This document shows positions 1 to 8,325 of a DNA stretch of 64,000 nt, piece by piece. The notes below the pieces were generated by a model. That model was not told the origin of the DNA, ran no database searches, and saw only the letters and a program-made list of their open reading frames with translations. The translations under genes and the position numbers were made by a program. Position 1 is the first letter of the stretch. Every line of letters begins with the position of its first letter. Source of the DNA: Mesonia oceanica (GTDB lineage Bacteria > Bacteroidota > Bacteroidia > Flavobacteriales > Flavobacteriaceae); contig NZ_CABVMM010000015.1 in NCBI RefSeq assembly GCF_902499555.1, positions 1 to 64,000 on the forward strand. Direction: 5' to 3'.

Positions 1-80
<80 letters not shown>

Positions 81-86
81 TTTTAC

Positions 87-122
87 AAGGCCCTTCACTT
101 TATAGTGAAGGGCCTTTTTTTT
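87..122 (+). terminator. rRNA operon terminator
   Basis: A perfect 12-bp stem (AAGGCCCTTCAC at 87-98 pairing with GTGAAGGGCCTT at 105-116) with a six-base loop runs into an unbroken T tract to 122. It lies a few bases after the 5S rRNA. Confidence 0.95.
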
Positions 123-383
123 GTTTAGATATTACGTAGGTACCGGTTACTTTTGGCATAATGTGTACTCGACAATTCCTGAAAACCATTCCTATTAAAA
201 AGAGAAAGAAATAAAAAAGCTTTTGTCGAGTTGTGAAAGGAAACAACAGCTATTGAAGATATTCTTTGGCATAGGAATTGAACTTCTAAGACACTACAGA
301 AAGAAAAGATCTTTCTTTGTTTAATTGTAGTAAAATCATTTCAAATGGCTAGTAATTACTGCCATTTTGACGAAAATATATAT

Positions 384-2831
384 ATGAGTAAATCAAACTT
401 TTTCAATATTGACAACTTGTCATTGCAAGGAATTAATGAGGATGCAGATTTAATACCATTAATGACTCCTGAGGATGAAGAAGAAATAAATAGAGAAGAA
501 CTTCCTGAAGTTTTGCCTATTCTACCTTTAAAAAATACTGTTTTATTTCCTGGAGTAGTTATACCTATAACGGCAGGTAGAGATGCTTCTATAAAGTTGA
601 TCAACGATGCCAATAATGGTGATAAGACTATTGGTGTAGTTGCACAGAAAGACAGTAATATAGAAAACCCTGAAGGAAAAGACTTACATCAATTAGGAGT
701 GGTGGCTAAGATTTTACGGGTTTTAAAAATGCCAGATGGTAATACCACGGTTATTATTCAAGGAAAAAAGCGTTTTCAAATTAATGAAGTTATAGAAACG
801 GAGCCTTATATAAAAGCTTCAGTAAGTTCTATGAACGAAGTTAAGCCCGCGACTGAAAGTGAAGAATTCTTAGCGATTTTAGAATCTATTAAAGATTTGG
901 CTTTACAAATCATTAAAGATAGCCCAACTATACCTTCTGAAGCTTCTTTTGCTATTAAAAATATAGAAAGTCATTCCTTTTTAATCAATTTCATTTCTTC
1001 TAACATGAATCTCACTGTAGAAGAAAAGCAGAGTTTGTTAGAAATGAATGATCTTAAAGAGCGTGCCCTTTCTACCTTAAAGTTTATGAATATGGAGTTT
1101 CAGAAACTGGAACTTCGAAATAATATTCAATCGAAGGTACAAAGTGATATGAGTCAGCAGCAGCGGGAGTATTTTCTTCATCAGCAGTTAAAAACTATCC
1201 AAGAGGAATTAGGAGGAGTTTCAGATGAAGGGGAGATAGAAGATATGCGTAAGCGTGCTAAAAAGAAAAACTGGGATAAGGATATAAAGAAGCATTTTGA
1301 AAAAGAGCTTTTTAAAATGCAGCGAATGAATCCTCAAGTTGCTGAATATTCTATTCAACGAAATTATTTAGATTTATTTCTAGACTTACCTTGGAATAAA
1401 TTCAGTAAAGATAAATTTGATTTAAAAAGAGCCAAGAAAATTTTAGATCGTGATCATTATGGTCTAGAAGAAGTAAAACGAAGAATCATAGAATATCTTG
1501 CGGTACTTAAACTTCGTAATGATATGAAGTCTCCTATTTTATGTTTATATGGTCCTCCGGGAGTTGGAAAAACTTCATTAGGAAAATCTATTGCTGAAGC
1601 TTTAGGAAGAGAGTATGTAAGAATTTCTTTGGGAGGTTTGCGTGATGAAGCTGAAATTAGAGGTCATCGTAAAACGTATATAGGAGCGATGCCGGGTAGA
1701 ATTATTCAAAGTTTGAAGAAGGCCGGAACCAGCAACCCTGTGTTTGTATTGGATGAAATCGATAAATTAGGAAACAGTCATCAAGGCGATCCTTCTTCTG
1801 CTTTATTGGAAGTTTTAGACCCTGAGCAGAATAGTGATTTTCACGATAATTTCTTAGAAATGGGCTTCGACCTTTCTAAAGTTATGTTCATCGCGACTTC
1901 TAATAGTTTAAACACTATTCAACCTGCTTTAAGAGATCGTATGGAAATCATCAATATGACCGGTTATACGATTGAGGAAAAGGTTGAGATAGCTAAACAA
2001 CATTTACTTCCTAAGCAAATAAAGGAACATGGGGTTACTTCAAAAGATATCAAGTTAGGGAAAGTTCAGCTTGAAAAAATTATAGAAGGTTATACCCGTG
2101 AATCAGGAGTTCGTAGTTTAGAAAAGCAATTGGCTAAAGTAGTCAGGTATGTTGCCAAGAATATTGCTATGGAAGAGGAATATAATGTGAAGATTTCCAA
2201 TGAAGATATTCTTAAAATATTAGGCCCGGCAAGAGAAGCCAATAAATATGAAAATAACGATGTAGCCGGCGTAGTTACAGGTTTGGCTTGGACACGTGTT
2301 GGTGGTGACATATTATTTATAGAATCTATTTTATCGAAGGGGAAAGGTAATTTAAATATTACCGGAAATCTAGGTAAAGTAATGAAGGAATCTGCTACCA
2401 TTGCGATGGAATATATTAAAGCAAATGCAGATGAATTTGGGATCGATTCAGATATTTTTGATAAATATAATGTTCATATCCACGTTCCTGAAGGTGCCAC
2501 TCCTAAAGATGGCCCAAGTGCCGGGATTACCATGTTAACCTCTCTTGTTTCTTTATTTACACAGAAAAAAGTAAAGAAGAATCTTGCGATGACGGGAGAG
2601 ATTACCCTTCGTGGAAAAGTATTACCGGTAGGTGGAATCAAAGAAAAGATTCTAGCGGCCAAGAGAGCCAGAATTAAAGAAATTATTCTTTGTGAAGAGA
2701 ATAGGAAAGATATAGAAGAAATTAAAGAAGATTATTTAAAAGGTCTTACCTTTCATTATGTAAGTGAAATGAAAGATGTTTTAAAGTTTGCGCTTACCAA
2801 TCAAAAGGTAAAGAATGCAAAGAAGTTCTAA
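384..2831 (+). CDS. lon: ATP-dependent endopeptidase Lon
   Basis: This is the cytoplasmic AAA+ serine protease that degrades misfolded and regulatory proteins. Counted from the ATG at 384 (815 residues), the order is a LonN substrate-binding domain (about 40-230), a helical linker, an AAA+ module with Walker A GPPGVGKT at 390-397, and the P domain with the Ser-Lys dyad S712 (DGPSAG) and K755 (GGIKEK, second Lys). Length is normal for LonA. An in-frame ATG at 345 would add 13 residues that do not look like Lon. The 384 start gives MSKSNFFNID, the usual start in flavobacterial homologues as I recall them. A good terminator follows, so the gene is probably monocistronic. Confidence 0.96.
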   Translation: MSKSNFFNIDNLSLQGINEDADLIPLMTPEDEEEINREELPEVLPILPLKNTVLFPGVVIPITAGRDASIKLINDANNGDKTIGVVAQKDSNIENPEGKDLHQLGVVAKILRVLKMPDGNTTVIIQGKKRFQINEVIETEPYIKASVSSMNEVKPATESEEFLAILESIKDLALQIIKDSPTIPSEASFAIKNIESHSFLINFISSNMNLTVEEKQSLLEMNDLKERALSTLKFMNMEFQKLELRNNIQSKVQSDMSQQQREYFLHQQLKTIQEELGGVSDEGEIEDMRKRAKKKNWDKDIKKHFEKELFKMQRMNPQVAEYSIQRNYLDLFLDLPWNKFSKDKFDLKRAKKILDRDHYGLEEVKRRIIEYLAVLKLRNDMKSPILCLYGPPGVGKTSLGKSIAEALGREYVRISLGGLRDEAEIRGHRKTYIGAMPGRIIQSLKKAGTSNPVFVLDEIDKLGNSHQGDPSSALLEVLDPEQNSDFHDNFLEMGFDLSKVMFIATSNSLNTIQPALRDRMEIINMTGYTIEEKVEIAKQHLLPKQIKEHGVTSKDIKLGKVQLEKIIEGYTRESGVRSLEKQLAKVVRYVAKNIAMEEEYNVKISNEDILKILGPAREANKYENNDVAGVVTGLAWTRVGGDILFIESILSKGKGNLNITGNLGKVMKESATIAMEYIKANADEFGIDSDIFDKYNVHIHVPEGATPKDGPSAGITMLTSLVSLFTQKKVKKNLAMTGEITLRGKVLPVGGIKEKILAAKRARIKEIILCEENRKDIEEIKEDYLKGLTFHYVSEMKDVLKFALTNQKVKNAKKF

Positions 2832-2850
2832 TCTAAAACGATAACTACTA

Positions 2851-2886
2851 AAAAAGCCACTGAATATTATTTCAGTGGCTTTTTGT
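2851..2886 (+). terminator. Terminator of lon
   Basis: AGCCACTGAA (2855-2864) pairs with TTCAGTGGCT (2871-2880) around a TATTAT loop. A flanking A run and following T run extend the stem and give the U tract. It lies 20 bases after the lon stop codon. Confidence 0.93.
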
Positions 2887-2963
2887 TTTTAGAGAAATAT
2901 AGCATTAAACTTTATTTTATGTGGTTTAATCACAGTAATTAGCTCTATGGGAATGATCTATTT

Positions 2964-3503
2964 TTAGATACAACTTAAAATAAATCCGCCACTCAAAAGT
3001 ACAAGTGAAGAAATAAGAAAAGCTTTTTTAGATTGGTAAATAGCTATTATTAAATGCCAACAGTAGAGGTATATAAATATTGGGATCAAGAAAGCTACAT
3101 AGGGAAAGTCTTTTTCGAGACTTAACTCAACCCCGGCAAAAAACCAAAGCAATCTTAAAGAAAATAGCAGCGTTCCAAATAAAATCCAAATGGAGTTTAC
3201 TTGTGCCATTCTTAACTGCTGTGTTTTTCTTCGATGAGTTGCCCAAGGTTTACTCATCCATACATATGTAGTATAACAAAAAGCAAAACTCATCGAGGTA
3301 AAACCGATTAAATAATTATAGTAAGTACTAATTTGATAGCCTAAACTCCATTCGTCAATATACGTTCCTAAATTAGAAAACTGTAAAGACAACCGAAACA
3401 AAGCATTAAAAACCAAACTAAACCCAATCCACACCACAGTTCCCCCATAAAATCTAAATGGACCTATTTCATTGGTGGAAAATTTGGGTTTAAAGTTTTG
3501 CAA
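2964..3503 (-). CDS. Polytopic membrane protein of unknown function
   Basis: A 179-residue protein with about five hydrophobic segments (roughly 20-38, 60-80, 100-125, 135-155, 160-178) and no family I recognise. The only possible start in this frame is TTG at 3503, because an in-frame TAG lies two codons upstream and the next ATG is inside a membrane segment. The N-terminal stretch around KPKF and PFRFYGG matters: the same residues are encoded twice more downstream (4674-4790 and 5760-5877) as short remnants, so this gene's 5' end is the left edge of a tandem duplication. Function cannot be inferred from the sequence. Confidence 0.75.
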   Translation of the reverse strand: MQNFKPKFSTNEIGPFRFYGGTVVWIGFSLVFNALFRLSLQFSNLGTYIDEWSLGYQISTYYNYLIGFTSMSFAFCYTTYVWMSKPWATHRRKTQQLRMAQVNSIWILFGTLLFSLRLLWFFAGVELSLEKDFPYVAFLIPIFIYLYCWHLIIAIYQSKKAFLISSLVLLSGGFILSCI

Positions 3504-3591
3504 TATTTGCTAATATATTGTCTGAAGATTAGAAAATATAAATTTACATCTCACTTTAGTAAAGTGCTATACGCAAACCAATACTCATTAT

Positions 3592-4620
3592 TTATTTCTG
3601 CTCCAGTTTTTCTAATCTATTTTGTAATTCTAAAAGTTTTTCATTCAACAATTTTAGTTTTTTAATCTCCTCGTCTTGATCTTCAATCTTCTTCTCTTGT
3701 TGAATGGTATAAAGCGTTAACTCCTCTATTTTTTGAAGTAATTTAGCATCCATTTCTCCTAGGAAAATGCCATTTTCTTCAACTTCTTTGGCACTTGGGA
3801 TATCTTTTAAATGTCCTTTTTCTTTAATATGATTATCCACTTCTTGAAGCGAGGGAAGCTCATATTCTTTATTGAAAACAAAATCTGACCAACCTGTTTC
3901 TACTTTTACTTCTTTGGCTCTCACTTTCCCATTGACAGCCAATTTCCAGTTTCCAGGGCTTACAGTTCCAATTCCTACATTTCCATTAGATTGGATAACC
4001 ATTTTTTCAGAACCAGGAGTTCCATTATATTCGGTGTAGAATCGGTGATTTCCTCGGCTAAAGTAGTCTAGATCATTGATACTTACACCAAAACCAAAAT
4101 AACTATTCTCTTCTCCGGAACACAATGTGATTTTATTGGGGTATATAGAAGGGTCAGAATAATCAGATCCAAGATCAAGTTTGCTTTTAGGTGAAGTAGT
4201 CCCAATTCCAATATTTTCATTTACATATAACGATTTGGCCTTCCAATCAATATCTTGTTTATTGGCATTTGCGCTTGTATAAAACGTTTCCCAATTACTC
4301 CAACCTTGATTATTATATAATCCTAATCTTATTTTGGGAGCATTCCCACCATGATATTCACTGTAAGGAAAATATAGCTGGAAGACACCTCCATCTTGAG
4401 GGTTGTTATTGTTAATAATACCACCACCAGCGAGTACCGTTCCATAGCTGGGAAAACCATAATCGGCATGTTTTACAAAGGATAATTGTAGTTTGCTATT
4501 GAAAGTTTTAGGTTCATCAGAAGCATACCATGAATAATTGCTTAATGAGTTGATTTGAGTTTGCGCTTTTAAACCCAAGGAAAAAATTAACAACAAAACG
4601 AAGAATATCTTTTTTTTCAT
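3592..4620 (-). CDS. Secreted knob/coiled-coil (tail-fibre-like) protein, copy 1
   Basis: A 342-residue exported protein. It has a signal peptide (MKKKIFFVLLLIFSLGLKAQ, cleavage near AQ-TQ) and an N-terminal region (about 25-120) ending in WSNWETFYTSAN, resembling the small knob domains of phage tail fibres and pyocins. Two GIGT-SP beta repeats follow (near 140 and 218), then a linker with KEVKVETGWSDFVF and a C-terminal coiled coil rich in EKKIE and LEKLEQ heptads. The C-terminal half resembles Bacteroidota surface proteins related to tail-fibre proteins. A role in adhesion or trimeric surface assembly is inference. No phage genes are nearby. It is preceded by its own consensus promoter. The paralogue at 4879-5706 lies just upstream in transcription order. 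Confidence 0.85.
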   Translation of the reverse strand: MKKKIFFVLLLIFSLGLKAQTQINSLSNYSWYASDEPKTFNSKLQLSFVKHADYGFPSYGTVLAGGGIINNNNPQDGGVFQLYFPYSEYHGGNAPKIRLGLYNNQGWSNWETFYTSANANKQDIDWKAKSLYVNENIGIGTTSPKSKLDLGSDYSDPSIYPNKITLCSGEENSYFGFGVSINDLDYFSRGNHRFYTEYNGTPGSEKMVIQSNGNVGIGTVSPGNWKLAVNGKVRAKEVKVETGWSDFVFNKEYELPSLQEVDNHIKEKGHLKDIPSAKEVEENGIFLGEMDAKLLQKIEELTLYTIQQEKKIEDQDEEIKKLKLLNEKLLELQNRLEKLEQK

Positions 4621-4646
4621 AATTTTAGTAAATTCATTATACTAGA

Positions 4647-4681
4647 CAAATATAATTTTTTTCATATAGATTTCTAATCAA
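4647..4681 (-). promoter_or_regulatory. Promoter of knob protein copy 1
   Basis: Read on the minus strand, TTG (4681-4679) is followed after 24 bases by TATATTTG (4654-4647). This fits the Bacteroidota TTG / TAnnTTTG pattern. The ATG lies about 27 bases downstream. The copy-2 gene has the same arrangement. Confidence 0.7.
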
Positions 4682-4790
4682 AAAGCAGTAGAGGTGTAGA
4701 AAAAATAAAATCAGGCCCTTTCACAATTCCCCCATAAAATCTAAATGGACCTATTTCGTTGGTGGGAAATTTGGGTTTAAAGTTTTGCAA
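4674..4790 (-). pseudogene. Remnant of the membrane-protein gene 5' end (first remnant)
   Basis: A 38-codon frame starting at TTG and beginning MQNFKPKF, with NEIGPFRFYGG, almost identical to the first 21 residues of the membrane protein at 2964-3503. The homology stops after GGIV. The frame then runs through unrelated residues to a TAG that overlaps the promoter of knob copy 1. It is best read as a leftover 5' fragment produced by tandem duplication, not as a functional gene. Confidence 0.75.
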
Positions 4791-4878
4791 TATTTGCTAA
4801 TGTATTGTCTGAAGATTAGAAAATATAAATTTATATCTCACTTTAGTAAAGTGCTATACACAAACCGATACTCATTAT

Positions 4879-5706
4879 TTATTTCTGCTCCAGTTTTTCT
4901 AATCTATTTTGTAATTCTAAAAGTTTTTCATTTAACAGCTTTAATTTTTTGATTTCTTTGTATTGTTGTTCAATCTTCTTTTCTTGCTGAATTTTATAAA
5001 GCGTTAAGTTTTCAATCTTCTTCTCTTGTTGAATTGTATAAAGTGTTAACTCCTCTATTTTTTGAAGTAATTTAGCATCCATTTCTCCTAGAAAAATGCC
5101 ATTTTCTTCAACTTCTTTGGCACTTGGGATATCTTTTAAGTGTCCTTTTTGTTTAATGTGGTTTTCCACTTCTTGAAGCGAGGGAAGCTCATATTCTTTA
5201 TTGAAAACAAAATCTGACCAACCTGTTTCTACTTTTACTTCTTTGGCTCTCACTTTCCCATTGACAGCCAATTTCCAGCTTCCAGGGCTTACAGTCCCAA
5301 TTCCAATATTTTCATTTACATATAACGATTTGGCCTTCCAATCAATATCTTCTTTATTGGCATTTGCGCTTGTATAAAACGTTTCCCAATTACTCCACCC
5401 TTTATTATTATATAATCCTAATCTTATTTTGGGAGCATTCCCCCCATAATATTCATTGTAAGGAAAATATAGCTGGAAGACACCTCCATCTTGAGAGGTA
5501 CTATAACTACCACCAGCAAGTACCGTTCCATAGTTGGGAAAACCATAATCTCCATGTTTTACAAAGGATAATTGTAATTTCTTGCTGAAAGTTTTAGGTT
5601 CATCAGAAGCATACCATGAATAATTGCTTAATGAGTTGATTTGGGTTTGCGCTTTTACACCCAAGGAAAAAATTAACAACAAAACGAAGAATATCTTTTT
5701 TTTCAT
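4879..5706 (-). CDS. Secreted knob/coiled-coil (tail-fibre-like) protein, copy 2
   Basis: A 275-residue paralogue of the protein at 3592-4620, with the same signal peptide, knob-like N-terminus and C-terminal coiled coil. Compared with copy 1 it lacks one 78-residue GIGT repeat unit, the junction falling exactly between the two GIGT motifs. It carries a 14-residue duplication in the coiled coil, where IQQEKKIE occurs twice. An upstream in-frame ATG at 5736 would add ten residues, but the ATG at 5706 matches copy 1 and sits at the right distance from the promoter, so I use it. It is probably surface-exposed or secreted; the ligand is unknown. Confidence 0.85.
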   Translation of the reverse strand: MKKKIFFVLLLIFSLGVKAQTQINSLSNYSWYASDEPKTFSKKLQLSFVKHGDYGFPNYGTVLAGGSYSTSQDGGVFQLYFPYNEYYGGNAPKIRLGLYNNKGWSNWETFYTSANANKEDIDWKAKSLYVNENIGIGTVSPGSWKLAVNGKVRAKEVKVETGWSDFVFNKEYELPSLQEVENHIKQKGHLKDIPSAKEVEENGIFLGEMDAKLLQKIEELTLYTIQQEKKIENLTLYKIQQEKKIEQQYKEIKKLKLLNEKLLELQNRLEKLEQK

Positions 5707-5733
5707 AATTTTTAGTAAATTCATTATACTAGA

Positions 5734-5767
5734 CAAATATAATTTTTTAATATAGATTTCTAATCAA
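5734..5767 (-). promoter_or_regulatory. Promoter of knob protein copy 2
   Basis: On the minus strand TTG (5767-5765), a 23-base spacer, then TATATTTG (5741-5734), with the ATG at 5706. It is the duplicated counterpart of the copy 1 promoter, differing by one base in spacing. Confidence 0.7.
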
Positions 5768-5877
5768 AAAGCAGTAGATATATCGAAAAAATAAACCCAA
5801 TAAATACCACAATCCCCCCATAAAATCTAAATGGACTTATTTCGTTGATGGAAAATTTGGGCTTGAGGGTTGGCAAT
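5760..5877 (-). pseudogene. Remnant of the membrane-protein gene 5' end (second remnant)
   Basis: Minus-strand translation gives LKPKFSINEISPFRFYGG followed by IVVFIGF, closely matching residues 5-28 of the membrane protein at 2964-3503. This copy has no start codon at the expected place and continues to a TAG at 5760. It preserves a few more codons of the parent (the equivalent of VVWIGF) than the remnant at 4674-4790. It marks the right edge of the duplicated block. Confidence 0.7.
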
Positions 5878-5899
5878 GCAGAAAGTTTAATAGAAGGTT

Positions 5900-6289
5900 T
5901 TATTGTTTTATAAATTTTCCTTCGCTAATTGTGACATGTAAATCATCTCGGTATATAAATTCATAAACCTTATCATTGATTTTTTCAAATGTATAAAACG
6001 GATGCTGTTTATTTAGTAATTTTTGTAATTCAGTAAAATTTGTTTCATCGACCTCTTTCTTTTCTAAAACTAAGTAACAGTCTTCGTTTTTCTCAATAGT
6101 ATATTCAACGTTCTCATCTAAATCAATATATATAAATTTATTGTTCTTTATTTTAAAATAGAATTTAGGATATTTTTCGAAACCTTCATCATATTCTACT
6201 TTATATTTTCCATTAGGTAAAACACAATCTTGTGAAAATACTCCAGTATACATGAGAAGTAATAGGATTAAAGTTAGTAGTTTTTTCAT
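5900..6289 (-). CDS. Small secreted protein of unknown function
   Basis: A 129-residue protein with a clear signal peptide (MKKLLTLILLLLMYTGVFSQ, cleavage after SQ) followed by a short, charged, beta-rich mature part with two cysteines (DCVLPNGKY and EDCYLV). I recognise no family. It is the last gene of a minus-strand run of four small exported proteins (5900-8077), separated from its neighbour by 55 bases. The DNA is very AT-rich. Confidence 0.7.
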   Translation of the reverse strand: MKKLLTLILLLLMYTGVFSQDCVLPNGKYKVEYDEGFEKYPKFYFKIKNNKFIYIDLDENVEYTIEKNEDCYLVLEKKEVDETNFTELQKLLNKQHPFYTFEKINDKVYEFIYRDDLHVTISEGKFIKQ

Positions 6290-6344
6290 TTCAAATTGTT
6301 ATGATGTAATCAATTATTGTGTGGCTTTGTCTATAAAAAGTTTC

Positions 6345-6815
6345 TTAACACCATTCAATGATTTGTTTATCAAAGTTAATTATCGGAATACCTGTACAGC
6401 CCCCAATTTCATCAGCATTTTTGTCTTTATAATGAGTTGACAAAATCCACTTTCCACTTTTATGCTTTAGTACTATTCCTTTAAAAATAGTTTTTCCGCC
6501 AGTCAGGTTGGTCGTTTCGTCTTGAGTGATAATGATGTTATTTTCTTTCATCAATACATGACAAGTTTTGTTTGGCATTTTACCTTCAAACTCGGTGAAA
6601 TAAATTTCATATTTAAATTGACCTTGAGGAATTGAATCAGCAATTGTTATTGTTTGCTTATTAACGAATTCCTCTTTAGGGGAATTTGCCGGTTCATTAA
6701 ACCCTAAAGCATCAGAGGTTTCTCCTAAAAATTGACTTGCAATAATTCCAAATCCTAGAATTAATATCCAAATAAATGCTAAAACTTTAAATGATATGTT
6801 TAAAAATTTTTTCAA
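6345..6815 (-). CDS. Membrane-anchored protein of unknown function
   Basis: A 156-residue protein with an N-terminal hydrophobic segment (about residues 5-30) that looks like an uncleaved anchor. The exported domain contains two cysteines and an EGKMPNKTCHVLM stretch. No family recognised. It sits in the AT-rich block of small exported proteins, all on the minus strand, with about 60-base gaps that could be an operon or independently transcribed genes. Confidence 0.65.
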   Translation of the reverse strand: MKKFLNISFKVLAFIWILILGFGIIASQFLGETSDALGFNEPANSPKEEFVNKQTITIADSIPQGQFKYEIYFTEFEGKMPNKTCHVLMKENNIIITQDETTNLTGGKTIFKGIVLKHKSGKWILSTHYKDKNADEIGGCTGIPIINFDKQIIEWC

Positions 6816-6877
6816 AAATTTCGTTACAATTTATATTCAGTCATTTTTAAAACTAAAAATATAGTTTGTTGTTAACT

Positions 6878-7600
6878 TTATTCTATAAAAATAGGTTTAT
6901 AAAATGCAAATTCTTTAGTAAGCAATTTTGAGCCTGTTGAATCTTTTGCGCCATAAAATGTTGCAAGAGATTGAATTATAACTTCTCCTCTTATATAATA
7001 ACTACCACGTTTTGGTTTGTCTTTAAAATAGATAGGGCAATGCAGTGTATCACTAAAGTTATGGGCTTCAGTAAAAGAAGAGTCACTTTGTTTTATATTA
7101 AGTTCTTTGTTACATTTACTTTTAGTTTTAAAAAGTTGAGTATATATCTTCATAAATCTATAATCATTTTTACCTCTAATAATTGTATCGGGTAATTTAA
7201 AGTGATAACTAAAAGTATCTACAACTACATTTTTGTGAATAGTGTCAGGAAAATAAAAATAATCAGATGTCTGTTTTGTTTCCTTTTTTGAGTTTTTAGC
7301 TTTGAAAATTTCTCTACAATTCACAAATAAATCTTTATTGTTTTCTGCTATTTCATCAATACTTTTACTTTCTAATTCTTTGTCAGAATATTTTTCGATT
7401 AAATTACTGATTAAACACTCACAAACTTTTTTTGAATTTGATTGGTTCAATTTCGGCAGGGATTTATGCATACAGCCAATCATTAAAGATTTTTGAAAAG
7501 CAGTATTACCAAATGATAAATTATATCTGTAGTAAAGCAATACGATTAAAGATATAATTGTAACGATAAGAAAAATTAAAATGTAAAGTTTTTTTTTCAT
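6878..7600 (-). CDS. Membrane-anchored protein with a cysteine-containing helical domain
   Basis: A 240-residue protein. An N-terminal transmembrane helix (about 5-24) is followed by a region with four cysteines in a helical setting (IGCMHK, KVCECLI, NCREIF, about residues 43-97). A lysine-rich linker leads to a C-terminal domain (about 120-240) with PDTI repeats and a conserved-looking CPIYFKDK. The cysteine pattern resembles a recurrent flavobacterial N-terminal domain of unknown function; this is an impression, not an assignment. No enzymatic motif is visible. Confidence 0.65.
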   Translation of the reverse strand: MKKKLYILIFLIVTIISLIVLLYYRYNLSFGNTAFQKSLMIGCMHKSLPKLNQSNSKKVCECLISNLIEKYSDKELESKSIDEIAENNKDLFVNCREIFKAKNSKKETKQTSDYFYFPDTIHKNVVVDTFSYHFKLPDTIIRGKNDYRFMKIYTQLFKTKSKCNKELNIKQSDSSFTEAHNFSDTLHCPIYFKDKPKRGSYYIRGEVIIQSLATFYGAKDSTGSKLLTKEFAFYKPIFIE

Positions 7601-7672
7601 TATAATTAACAGAATATCTATTTTAATTAATACTAATTATTTTAAGTTAAGCAAACAGCTACAGTTATTACT

Positions 7673-8077
7673 CTACTCCTTCTTAGAATCATCATCCCAA
7701 TACTCATCCCCCATGTTATCGGTAAAATGTAAACCTTGATGCTCTTCTTCGCACCAAACTTTTTGATGATCTACATACTGACAATAAATAGCGTTTGATG
7801 GACTTATAATGTCGTAGAGGGTATGTGTCTTAAAAGTATATTTTTCTAAACGATTTATTTTTTTGTTTTTTAATTGTACTGATTGCTTATCAATCACCAA
7901 TAAAACAGAATCTTTCTGCATAAGGGCTTGAGCGAGGTAATAATTTTTAGTAGAATCAATTTTATAGATATCATAAACCCGCTCTTTTTTATGCTCTTTA
8001 TAGAAAGCATAACGAGGCTGTCCTATACAAAGCGATGTAAAACAGAAAAAAACTAAAAACGGAAAATGGGGTTTCAT
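7673..8077 (-). CDS. Small secreted protein of unknown function
   Basis: A 134-residue protein with a signal peptide (about 1-19, cleaved near CIGQ). A basic, tyrosine-rich central part is followed by an acidic C-terminus (DEYWDDDSKKE). No family recognised. It is the first gene of the minus-strand block 5900-8077 and has a consensus promoter about 60 bases upstream. Confidence 0.65.
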   Translation of the reverse strand: MKPHFPFLVFFCFTSLCIGQPRYAFYKEHKKERVYDIYKIDSTKNYYLAQALMQKDSVLLVIDKQSVQLKNKKINRLEKYTFKTHTLYDIISPSNAIYCQYVDHQKVWCEEEHQGLHFTDNMGDEYWDDDSKKE

Positions 8078-8140
8078 TGTGTAAGTTTTGATTTTTTTTC
8101 AATACCTATATTTCTTTTAAATTGACTAATCATATCCCTC

Positions 8141-8174
8141 CAAATATAACCCTTTTTTATAATACATTCCTCAA
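8141..8174 (-). promoter_or_regulatory. Promoter for the 5900-8077 block
   Basis: On the minus strand TTG (8174-8172), 23 bases, then TATATTTG (8148-8141). This matches the Bacteroidota consensus and the spacing of the other promoters in this window. It could serve the first gene alone or all four genes downstream. Confidence 0.65.
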
Positions 8175-8325
8175 CCAGCCAGTAATCCTACAAAACCCAT
8201 TCAATTAAAAAATAGCCAGAAAACACCTTAACTCCTTCCTAATTTTTTAGGATTTTTCTTAATACTTCCCAAAGAAGGAAGCTCTTAACAAATAAATTTT
8301 TATTTTTAAGAAAATTACTAATTAC

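Larger units (their letters stand above)
3442..4728 (-). repeat. Tandem duplication, copy 1 (about 1.29 kb)
   Basis: The unit is defined here from one CCCCCATAAAATCT landmark to the next (3442 to 4728). It holds the 5' end of the membrane protein gene, a spacer with the inverted repeat CACTTTA-G-TAAAGTG (3552-3566), the first knob/coiled-coil gene and its promoter. The next copy starts at 4729 with near-identical spacer and gene ends. Confidence 0.85.
4729..5814 (-). repeat. Tandem duplication, copy 2 (about 1.09 kb)
   Basis: The second unit starts at the CCCCCATAAAATCT landmark at 4729 and ends at the third landmark near 5815. It repeats the spacer (including CACTTTAGTAAAGTG at 4839-4853), the knob gene and its promoter. 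It is about 200 bp shorter than copy 1 because the gene lacks one internal repeat. Confidence 0.85.

Noticed and set aside
345..383. Upstream ATG of lon giving a 13-residue extension
   Set aside because: The added residues have no Lon character and the ATG at 384 begins the usual family N-terminus.
4674..4790. A real 38-residue gene
   Set aside because: It matches only the first residues of the membrane protein 2964-3503, then runs through unrelated sequence and overlaps a promoter; a duplication remnant is the simpler reading.
3592..5706. Prophage suggested by tail-fibre-like proteins
   Set aside because: No capsid, terminase, integrase or lysis gene is nearby. Similar secreted proteins occur as ordinary surface proteins in Bacteroidota, and the local structure is explained by tandem duplication.
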